The notes under the pieces: model-generated
Told to the model about the DNA's origin: nothing
The model's input: only the letters and a program-made list of their open reading frames with translations
Database searches by the model: none
In this document: in pieces, positions 57,113 through 64,000 of the stretch
How positions within the stretch are numbered: the stretch's first letter is position 1
Layout of the letters: each line of letters starts with the position of its first letter
Source of the DNA: Azospirillum oleiclasticum
GTDB lineage: Bacteria; Pseudomonadota; Alphaproteobacteria; Azospirillales; Azospirillaceae
Reading direction: 5' to 3'
Assembly (NCBI RefSeq): GCF_013423485.1
Contig: NZ_JABFFR010000001.1
Coordinates: forward strand, 744,001-808,000
Length of the DNA stretch: 64,000 bases
Made by a program: the position numbers and the translations under genes

Positions 57113-58093
57113 TCAGCCGCCGAACAGGTCGGCGAAGGCGCGCTTGTTGGCCTCGTCGTCCTTCAGCGCCTTGGCCGGGTCATAGGGCATGACGGTGATG
57201 GTCGCCGGGTCGGGAAAGCCCTCCGGGGCCTTCACGCCCGCCAGCGCCGGCAGGAAGCCCTGGCGCGAGGCCAGCTCCTGCCCCTCGCGGCTCAGCAGGA
57301 AGCCGATGAAGGCTTTGCCGGCCTCAGGGTTCCTGGCGGTGGCGAGCACGGCGGCCGGCTCGGTCACGGCGCTGACGCCCTCCTTCGGGAAGACGAAGGT
57401 CACCGGCGCGCCCTTGAGCTGCTCGCGGATCGGCAGATAGTCCACGACCACGCCATACAGCTTCTCGCCGCCGGCGACCGACTTCAGGATGCCGCCGTTG
57501 CCCTTGGCCGCGGTGGCGCCGTTGGCCTGGAGCTTCTCCAGATAGCCGGCGCCGATCCCCGGCTGTTCCTTCAGCGACGCCACATGGATGGCGGCGGCGC
57601 CGGAGTAGAGCGGGCTCGGCATCACCACGTTGCCCTTGGCCTCCGGCTTCAGCAGGTCGAGCCAGGAGGACGGCACCATCTTGGCCGAGGTGTTGACCAT
57701 GATCCCGGTGGTGATCAGCTTGGTGCCGTACCAGTAGCCGGCCGCGTCGTGGGTGCCGGGGCGGTAGCCCTCGGTCGGCAGGCCGTCGAGCTTCAGAAGC
57801 CGCTTTTCGGCCTTCAGCGATTCCATGGTCACGGCGTCGGCGATCAGCAGCACGTCCGGCTGCGGCGCGCCGGCGGCGAACTCCGCCCGCAGCTTGTTCA
57901 TCAGCTCTGTCGTGCCGCTGCGGATCCAGTCCACCTCGACGCCGGGGTTCTGCGCCTTGAAGGCCTCCACCGTCTGCTTGGCGTCGGCCTCGAGCTGGGA
58001 GGTGTAGACCACCAGCTTGCCGGACGCCGCCTCGGTGGACAGCGAAAGAACCAGCGCGGCGGTCGCCGCGATCGTGGCGAGCGTGACCTTCAT
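57113..58093 (-). CDS. Periplasmic binding protein, ferric type
   Basis: 326 residues. A signal peptide of about 22 residues (ATAALVLSLSTEAASGKLVV), then a family 1 solute-binding fold: VVYTSQLEADAKQTVEAFKA, PDVLLIADAVTMESLKAEKR, and KGNVVMPSPLYSGAAAIHVA. It resembles FbpA/AfuA ferric-binding and related phosphonate-binding proteins. A conserved pair of Tyr residues (as in FbpA) could not be placed with confidence. First gene of a two-gene operon with the permease. Confidence 0.9.
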   Translation of the reverse strand: MKVTLATIAATAALVLSLSTEAASGKLVVYTSQLEADAKQTVEAFKAQNPGVEVDWIRSGTTELMNKLRAEFAAGAPQPDVLLIADAVTMESLKAEKRLLKLDGLPTEGYRPGTHDAAGYWYGTKLITTGIMVNTSAKMVPSSWLDLLKPEAKGNVVMPSPLYSGAAAIHVASLKEQPGIGAGYLEKLQANGATAAKGNGGILKSVAGGEKLYGVVVDYLPIREQLKGAPVTFVFPKEGVSAVTEPAAVLATARNPEAGKAFIGFLLSREGQELASRQGFLPALAGVKAPEGFPDPATITVMPYDPAKALKDDEANKRAFADLFGG

Positions 58094-58284
58094 CGTCTCC
58101 TGCCTCCTTGTCGTCGGGCGCGGGCCTCGTGCCTCTTCATGCCACGCGGCGGCCCGTTCCGTCCCGGGGAAGCGGTGTTTTTACGCGCGATGTGTGACGT
58201 TGGTGTTACGGTCGGGCGTGATGCACCGGATCCTGCCGGCCGCTGCCCGTATCGGTCCCGGCCGCTGCCGTCTCAAGAAACGCA

Positions 58285-58312
58285 AACCCCCCGGCCAATT
58301 GGCCGGGGGGTT
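58285..58312 (-). terminator. Terminator hairpin
   Basis: AACCCCCCGGCCAA followed directly by its exact complement, a 28-bp perfect palindrome 41 bp past the stop of the hypothetical protein gene. Confidence 0.7.
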
Positions 58313-58353
58313 GCTGGAAGTCCGGACACCGGACGGCTGTCCGGCCACCGGCA

Positions 58354-59340
58354 TCACACCGCGATGTTCAGCCGGGACGATGTCGGGGAGGCCGCGGCCG
58401 CGGGAGCGGCGGTGGTTGCGCCGCCGGCATCCTTGTCCGGGGGCGGCAGGATCGCCGACAGGTCCAGCTTCAGCTTCATCGTGCCGTCCGCCCGTTTTTC
58501 CGGGGTCAGCTTGGCCGACGCGCCGCCTTCCGACCGCATCTCGTTCAGCCGGTCCAGCACCTGCTGCACCTCCTCCGCCGAGAAGCCCTTCGCGTTGACG
58601 ATCATGCCTTCCGCCTTGCCCTGGGCGGCGGTGGAGGTTGCGCTGACCGCGACCGATCCGTTGTCGTTGGCGCCGGCCTGCACCTGCACCGATTCGTCCT
58701 GACGTTTCAGATCCAGGGTCGATTTGGCGTAGGACACCACCATCTTGCGGTCACCGTCCTGGACCACCAGGTCGATGCCGCTGGTTTCGATGGAGAACTG
58801 TGTCGACGTGGACTGGTAGTCCAACGCCATCTGCCCGAAGTCGGGGCTTTGCGACAGGGTGTCGAGCAGCTCCTTGGACTTGCCGGCCAGATCGTCCTTG
58901 AAGCCGCTGAGCAGGCTGTTGACGTCGTCGCTGGACATCCCGAGCTGGCCGAGCGTCTTGCCCAACGTGTCGGCGATGCCGTCCAGCGCCTTGCCCAGAC
59001 CCTTGGCGAAGTCGGCGCCGGCCTGTTGCACGCGGCTCATGATGGCTTCGGCCTCGCGGGCACGGTCGAGCGCCGCGCTCTTGTACTGGCCGGCGGAGCT
59101 CGAACCCCCGCTGTCGGGCTTGGGCGCGTCGTCGGCACCCAGCTTGGCGGGCCTGCCGCCGGTGAAGCTGTCCAGCAGCTTCTCCATGGACTTCGACAGC
59201 GTCACAACCTCGTCGGACCCTGCCCCTTTGGCGGCAACCTCGGTCGAGGACAGGGTTGCTTTGGCGACGCTGACCGATCTCTGGGTCTGCGTGGTCGCAA
59301 CGGCGGATGTTCCGCCACCGATCGCTGACGTCGATGCCAT
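58354..59340 (-). CDS. Hypothetical protein, 328 residues
   Basis: ATG 59340, GGGGAAGGAAAG upstream. No signal peptide. A low-complexity N-terminus rich in Ser/Thr/Ala precedes a helical part (ALDRAREAEAIMSRVQQAGA) and a beta-rich part (FSIETSGIDLVVQDGDRKMV and STLDLKRQDESVQVQAGAND). The C-terminus is Ala/Pro-rich. The composition recalls secreted flagellar or type III-related proteins of alphaproteobacteria but no family is recognised. Confidence 0.75.
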   Translation of the reverse strand: MASTSAIGGGTSAVATTQTQRSVSVAKATLSSTEVAAKGAGSDEVVTLSKSMEKLLDSFTGGRPAKLGADDAPKPDSGGSSSAGQYKSAALDRAREAEAIMSRVQQAGADFAKGLGKALDGIADTLGKTLGQLGMSSDDVNSLLSGFKDDLAGKSKELLDTLSQSPDFGQMALDYQSTSTQFSIETSGIDLVVQDGDRKMVVSYAKSTLDLKRQDESVQVQAGANDNGSVAVSATSTAAQGKAEGMIVNAKGFSAEEVQQVLDRLNEMRSEGGASAKLTPEKRADGTMKLKLDLSAILPPPDKDAGGATTAAPAAAASPTSSRLNIAV

Positions 59341-59633
59341 GGTGCTTTCCTTCCCCTCGTGCCGGCCTTTTGCCGAACCCCGCGCCGCGGCCTTTACCGC
59401 GGTTCGGAAGCATGTTCGCACATTTTACGATGCCCAGCCTTAAGGAAAGATTTTCGCGCGAAGCCATTGCTAAAATTATTGTCTCCAGGTTGCGCGACGC
59501 ATGGTCAAGCGGTGGGCCCGTCGCAGGCCGTTCGGCACCCTCTCACGAGCGGCCACCCGCCCCTGGGTTCGTCGTCCCCGCGCGGGTGGGCAGGCATTCG
59601 TTCCCAAGTTCCGAAAGCCTGCCCAAACCCATG

Positions 59634-62600
59634 TCACTCCGCCGCCATTGGCTGCGGCGCCGCAGGTGCCCGGAAGGCCTCGAACAATTTGGCCTCCTTC
59701 GCCTTGGCCGCGGCGACGTTGCGTTCCTTGACGTGGCCGTAGCCGCGCATCTCCATCGGCAGGGTGGCGATCTCCACCGCCAGCGCGTGGTTGTCGCGGG
59801 TCAGGCCGGTCAGCAGGGTGCCGACGGTCGCCTCGAACTCCTCGATCAGGCGGCGCTCCATGCGGCGTTCGGCGGTGCGGCCGAAGGGGTCGAGTGCGGT
59901 GCCGCGCAGGCGCTTGCCCTTGGCGAGCAGGCCCAGCGCCTTCAGCATCCAGGGGCCGAAGGTCTTCTTGCGCGGCTCGCCGCTGTTCTCCCCGGCGGCG
60001 CCGAGTGCGGGCGGGGCCATGTGGTAGGTGAGCTTCCAGTCGCCCTCGAACATGGCGCCGATCTTCTCCACGAAGCCGCTGTCGGCGTGGAGTCGCGCCA
60101 CCTCGTACTCGTCCTTGTAGGCCATCAGCTTGAACAGGCTGCGGGCGACCGCCTCGGTGAACGCCGTGGTGCCCGGCACCCGCTGCTCCTCGACGCGGCG
60201 GACATGGTCCACCAGCGCGCGGAAGCGGCCGGCGTAGGCGGCGTCCTGATAGTCGGTGAGGAAGGCGGCGCGGCGGCCGATCGCCTCGTCCAGCGTTTCC
60301 GACAGGCGGCGCTGCTCGTCGATGGGGCCGAAGGAGGTCGCGGCCGGCGTGGCCGCGGCCTCCACCGCCGCGCGGTCGTGGGCGGCCAGACGGCCCCATT
60401 GGAAGGCCTGGGTGTTCATGGCGACCGCGGCGCCGTTCAGCTCGATCGCCTTCAGGATCGCCTCGGCCGACAGGGGCACCAGCCCGCGCTGCCACGCGAA
60501 GCCCAGCATGAACAGGTTGCTGGCGATGCTGTCGCCGAGCAGGGCGGTGGCGATGCGGGTGGCGTCCAGCGCGTCCACCGCGCCGGCGTCGCCGCAGGCT
60601 TTGCGCACGTCGGCGACGAGGTCGCGCACCGGCACCTGGAAGTCGGGCTTCTTCAGGAAGTCCACGGTGATGGTGTCGTGGGTGTTCAGCACGGCGCGGG
60701 TGCGCCCCGCCACCATCTTCGACAGCCCGTCGCCGGCCGCCGCCACGATCAGGTCGCAGCCGAGCACAGCGTCCGCCCCGCCGGCGGCAATGCGCACGGC
60801 GTGGATGTCGTCGGGCGAGCGGGCGATGCGGATGTGGCTGGTGACCGCACCGCCCTTCTGGGCCAACCCGGTCATGTCCAGCACGCCGACACCCTTGCCC
60901 TCGATGTGCGCGGCCATGCCGATCAGCGCGCCGATGGTGACCACCCCGGTGCCGCCGACGCCGGTCACATACAGGCTCCATGGCCGGTCGAGCGACGGCA
61001 TGACCGGGGCGGGCAGGGCGGAGACGTCCACCCCGCCGCGGGCCGCGGGCTGCGGCTTGCGCAGCTTGCCGCCGACGACGGTCACGAAGCTGGGGCAGAA
61101 GCCCTTGGTGCAGGAATAGTCCTTGTTGCAGGAGGACTGGTCGATCTGGCGCTTGCGGCCGAACTCCGTCTCCACCGGGACCACCGACACGCAGCTCGAC
61201 TTGACCGAGCAGTCGCCGCAGCCCTCGCAGACCAGCTCGTTGATCACCACGCGCTTGGCCGGGTCCACCATCTTGCCGCGCTTGCGGCGGCGGCGCTTCT
61301 CGGTGGCGCAGGTCTGGTCGTAGATGATGGCGGTGACGCCCTTGACCTCGCGGATCTCCTTCTGCACGCGGTCGAGCTCGTCGCGGTGCTCGACGCCCGT
61401 GTGCGCCGGCAGGCCGTTGCCGATGCCGTACTTTTCCGGCTCGTCGGAGACCACGACGATACGGCCGACCCCTTCGGCGCGGAGTTGGGCCGCCAGCGAC
61501 GGCACCGTCAGCGTGCCGTCCACCGGCTGGCCGCCGGTCATGGCGACGGCGTCGTTGAACAGGATCTTGTAGGTGATGTTGACCTTGGCGGCGATCGACT
61601 GGCGGATCGCCAGCAGGCCGGAGTGGTAATAGGTGCCGTCGCCCAGGTTGGCGAAGATGTGCGGCTCGTCGGTGAAGGGCGACTGGCCCACCCACGGCAC
61701 GCCCTCGCCGCCCATCTGGGTGAAGGTGTCCGTCTTGCGGTCCAGCCAGCTCGCCATGTAGTGGCAGCCGATGCCGGCCACGGCGCGGCTTCCCTCCGGC
61801 ACATGGGTGGAGGTGTTGTGCGGGCAGCCCGAGCAGAAGGTGGGCGTGCGCAGCACCCGGGCCTTGTGGGCCTTCTGCTTCTCCTGCCTGTCCAGGAACT
61901 CCACCCGCTCGCGGATGCTGGCGATGTCGGCGAAGCGCAGCAGCCGGCGGCCGATCACCACGGCGACCTGCGCCGGCGACAGCTCGCCGGCCGAGGGCAG
62001 GATCCATTCCTGCTCCTCGTCGAACTTGCCGACCACCCGCGGGCGCACGTCGGGGTGCCAGTTGTAGAGCTGCTCCTTCAACTGGTTCTCGATGACCGCG
62101 CGCTTCTCCTCGACGACGACGATCTCCTCCAGCCCTTCGGCGAAGTGGCGCACGCCGTCGCGCTCCAGCGGCCAGGGCATGGCGACCTTGTAGACGGTGA
62201 CGCCCAGGTCGGCCACCATCGCCTCGGAGATGCCCAACTCGTCGAGCGCCTGCCGCACGTCCAGATAGGACTTGCCGGTGGTGACGATGCCGAAGCGCGG
62301 CCGGGGGGAGGCCATGACCACCTGGTCCAACCGGTTGGCGCGGGCGAAGGCCAGCGCGGCGTACAGCTTGTGCCGCATCAGCCGGTGTTCCTGCTCCAGC
62401 GGCGGGTCGGGCCAGCGGATGTTCAAGCCCCCCGGCGGGATCACGAAGTCGGCGGGAATGATGGGGGAGACGCGGTGCGGGTCGATGGTGACGGAGGCGG
62501 AGGTGTCCACCGTCTCCGCGATGGTCTTCATGGCGATCCAGCAGCCGGAATAGCGGCTCATCGCCCAGCCGATCAGGCCGTAATCCAGGATCTCCTGCAC

Positions 62601-63125
62601 GCCGGACGGGTTCAGCACGGGGATCATGGCGTGCATGAAGGCGTGTTCGGACTGGTGCGGGAAGGTCGAGGATTTGCAGTTGTGGTCGTCGCCGGCCAGC
62701 ACCAGCACGCCGCCGTTCTTCGAGGTGCCGGCGGCGTTGGCGTGCTTGAACACGTCGCCCGAGCGGTCGACGCCCGGCCCCTTGCCGTACCACATGGAGA
62801 AGACGCCGTCGTAACGGGCGCCGGGGAACATGCCCACCTGCTGGCTGCCCCACACGGCGGTCGCCCCCAGCTCCTCGTTGACGCCGGGCTGGAAGCGGAT
62901 GTGGTGCTTTTCCAGGAACTTGCGGGCCGTCCACAGGTTCAGGTCGAAGCCGCCCAGCGGCGAGCCGCGGTAGCCGGAGATGAAGCAGCCGGTGTTCAGC
63001 CCCGCCGCCAGATCGCGCTGCCGCTGCATCATCGGCAGCCGCACCAGCGCCTGCGTGCCCGTCATGTAGACGCGGCCGGATTCGAGGACATACTTGTCGT
63101 CGAGCGTCACCGTTGCCAGTGCCAT
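59634..63125 (-). CDS. Indolepyruvate ferredoxin oxidoreductase, fused IorA-IorB
   Basis: 1163 residues from ATG 63125 (GGGGAGTGGG upstream). The N-terminal thiamine-diphosphate domains include SGYRGSPLGGFDLNLW and CSGCPHNTSTHVPEGSRAVA followed by GDGTYYHSGLLAIRQSI. A Cys-rich segment (VCEGCGDCSVKSSCVSVVP and CNKDYSCTKGFCPSF) binds iron-sulfur clusters, and the C-terminal gamma-type domain starts at YVTGVGGTGVVTIGALIGMA. It decarboxylates aryl pyruvates such as indolepyruvate to the acyl-CoA with reduction of ferredoxin. In Azospirillum this would touch phenylalanine and tryptophan breakdown and auxin metabolism. Confidence 0.93.
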   Translation of the reverse strand: MALATVTLDDKYVLESGRVYMTGTQALVRLPMMQRQRDLAAGLNTGCFISGYRGSPLGGFDLNLWTARKFLEKHHIRFQPGVNEELGATAVWGSQQVGMFPGARYDGVFSMWYGKGPGVDRSGDVFKHANAAGTSKNGGVLVLAGDDHNCKSSTFPHQSEHAFMHAMIPVLNPSGVQEILDYGLIGWAMSRYSGCWIAMKTIAETVDTSASVTIDPHRVSPIIPADFVIPPGGLNIRWPDPPLEQEHRLMRHKLYAALAFARANRLDQVVMASPRPRFGIVTTGKSYLDVRQALDELGISEAMVADLGVTVYKVAMPWPLERDGVRHFAEGLEEIVVVEEKRAVIENQLKEQLYNWHPDVRPRVVGKFDEEQEWILPSAGELSPAQVAVVIGRRLLRFADIASIRERVEFLDRQEKQKAHKARVLRTPTFCSGCPHNTSTHVPEGSRAVAGIGCHYMASWLDRKTDTFTQMGGEGVPWVGQSPFTDEPHIFANLGDGTYYHSGLLAIRQSIAAKVNITYKILFNDAVAMTGGQPVDGTLTVPSLAAQLRAEGVGRIVVVSDEPEKYGIGNGLPAHTGVEHRDELDRVQKEIREVKGVTAIIYDQTCATEKRRRRKRGKMVDPAKRVVINELVCEGCGDCSVKSSCVSVVPVETEFGRKRQIDQSSCNKDYSCTKGFCPSFVTVVGGKLRKPQPAARGGVDVSALPAPVMPSLDRPWSLYVTGVGGTGVVTIGALIGMAAHIEGKGVGVLDMTGLAQKGGAVTSHIRIARSPDDIHAVRIAAGGADAVLGCDLIVAAAGDGLSKMVAGRTRAVLNTHDTITVDFLKKPDFQVPVRDLVADVRKACGDAGAVDALDATRIATALLGDSIASNLFMLGFAWQRGLVPLSAEAILKAIELNGAAVAMNTQAFQWGRLAAHDRAAVEAAATPAATSFGPIDEQRRLSETLDEAIGRRAAFLTDYQDAAYAGRFRALVDHVRRVEEQRVPGTTAFTEAVARSLFKLMAYKDEYEVARLHADSGFVEKIGAMFEGDWKLTYHMAPPALGAAGENSGEPRKKTFGPWMLKALGLLAKGKRLRGTALDPFGRTAERRMERRLIEEFEATVGTLLTGLTRDNHALAVEIATLPMEMRGYGHVKERNVAAAKAKEAKLFEAFRAPAAPQPMAAE

Positions 63126-63466
63126 GGACCCACTCCCCACCCGTTGGCCGGCCCGCCGGCCCATTGTTCGCCTGACAGACAGGTAACAATGGCTGTCGTT
63201 TCCGGCAACCGCCCCGCGAAGCCACCAAGCAAAAAGCAAGGAAGGGTCCGCGGGGCGTGTCTTCGGGGAAGGAGTATAGGTTTGCGGTGGCGTTACGGAA
63301 ATTCCCGTTCGGCGGGTTTGGCGGGGCCACAAGAGATGGGCGGGCGATCACCACGACTCGGGACTGGCACCGCGGGACTGCGCGCGAACATCATCGTCTT
63401 GATGCGCCGGATTGCCTGTCCGTAGTAGCGTGCGCCGGTTCGGTATTCCCGGCATGAGGTGAAGGC
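63126..63466. other. Divergent intergenic region
   Basis: 341 bp between the oxidoreductase and WD40 genes, presumably with both promoters. No repeat, hairpin or further gene stands out. Confidence 0.5.
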
Positions 63467-64000
63467 ATGGTCCGCAAAATCCGCGCGGCGATGGCGGGCG
63501 CGCTGTCGGTGTTCCTGCTCGTGGCTTCCATTGTCCCGGCGCATGCGGCGGAGCAGCTTGTTCCCCAGCTCGGGCATGGTGCCGGCGTTGCGGCGGCCAT
63601 CTTCTCCCCCGACGGGCAGTTCGTCCTGTCGGGAAGCTGGGACAACACCGCGCGCTTGTGGCACGCGGCGAGCGGGCGCGAGATCCGGCGGTTCGAGGGG
63701 CACGGCAGCGACGTGAACGGTATCGCTTTTTCCGCCGATGGACGCCGTCTGCTCACCGCCAGCGACGATCGGACGGCACGGATGTGGGACATCACGACCG
63801 GCCAGGAAGTCCGGCGTTTCACCGGCCACGACGACACCGTGCGCGCGGTGGGCCTGTCGCCAGACGGACGGTTCGTGCTTACGGCTGGCGACGACGACAC
63901 GGCGCGCCTGTGGGATCCGGCGACCGGCCGGGAAATCCGCCGCTTCACCGGGCATGACGACTGGGTCCGGGCGGTGGCATTTTCGCCCGATGGACGGTCG
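63467..64000 (+). CDS. Secreted WD40-repeat protein, truncated by the window edge
   Basis: Starts at ATG 63467 behind GAGGTGAAGG and is open to the end of the window (178 codons). A signal peptide ends near residue 28 (IVPAHAAEQL). Four WD40 blades follow with the repeat pattern FSPDGQFVLSGSWDNTARLW, GREIRRFEGH, ADGRRLLTASDDRTARMWD and GREIRRFTGHDDWVRAVAFS. A beta-propeller scaffold in the periplasm or on the surface. The number of blades and any C-terminal domain lie outside. Confidence 0.9.
   Translation, partial: MVRKIRAAMAGALSVFLLVASIVPAHAAEQLVPQLGHGAGVAAAIFSPDGQFVLSGSWDNTARLWHAASGREIRRFEGHGSDVNGIAFSADGRRLLTASDDRTARMWDITTGQEVRRFTGHDDTVRAVGLSPDGRFVLTAGDDDTARLWDPATGREIRRFTGHDDWVRAVAFSPDGRS

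Noticed and set aside
59307..63425. Very long open frames (about 1300 codons) on the opposite or other frame of the indolepyruvate oxidoreductase
   Set aside because: These are shadows of a GC-rich gene; composition is Gly/Arg/His-rich and no motif appears, whereas the minus-strand frame has full domain structure.

Overview
The window looks like chromosomal or chromid DNA of a Rhodospirillales alphaproteobacterium, most like Azospirillum. Most of it is very GC-rich. It carries two phasin genes in tandem, clpS-clpA, a purQ-purL block near bolA and grxD, an MmcB repair protein, a fused indolepyruvate ferredoxin oxidoreductase of about 1160 residues, and a large flagellin. No similarity search was possible, so names rest on motifs, length and gene order.

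Positions 1-12420 form an accessory region of lower GC. Its left end holds a flagellin-like gene that matches the intact flagellin at 12568-14433 for about 350 codons and then turns into unrelated sequence. Between the two flagellin genes lie a three-Cys-motif (DUF5131, phage Gp37/Gp68-like) protein, an XRE regulator, a 947-residue SNF2-type helicase with small co-oriented genes, a very acidic orphan protein, a symmetric array of an 18-bp repeat next to an orphan gene, and a stretch of decayed reading frames. The change to host-like composition falls near 12418.

Positions 12500-31000 are host-type genes: flagellin, a RidA-like protein, a FemAB/GNAT-like acyltransferase, a pentapeptide-repeat protein, clpA/clpS, a chemotaxis receptor, two phasins with TGC-type palindromes upstream, an Anbu-type proteasome-like peptidase, two lipoprotein or cell-wall genes, a membrane-anchored receiver-HPt protein that lacks a kinase, an ElaA-like acetyltransferase and mmcB. 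From 30.6 to 34.4 kb come two histidine kinases with closely related H-boxes.

Positions 34400-47200 hold an old-yellow-enzyme gene divergent from its probable TetR repressor, an AT-rich lipoprotein of foreign look, rarD, a stress-type protein, a 45-residue membrane protein, grxD and bolA. An AT-rich orphan gene and a perfect 17-bp hairpin then separate bolA from purL-purQ. Next is an unfamiliar pair: a nitrilase-fold enzyme and a winged-helix/PAS/kinase-like protein.

Positions 47200-64000 begin with a decayed copy of the BRCT end of ligA and a 49-bp palindrome containing a Fur-like core, upstream of a TonB-dependent receptor and a PepSY protein (iron uptake). They continue with a Sel1-like lipoprotein, ligA itself, an FMN reductase, a ferric-type ABC transporter whose ATPase converges on its permease and binding protein, a hypothetical protein, the indolepyruvate oxidoreductase, and the start of a secreted WD40 protein cut by the window edge. 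No rRNA, tRNA, CRISPR array or complete insertion sequence was recognised.
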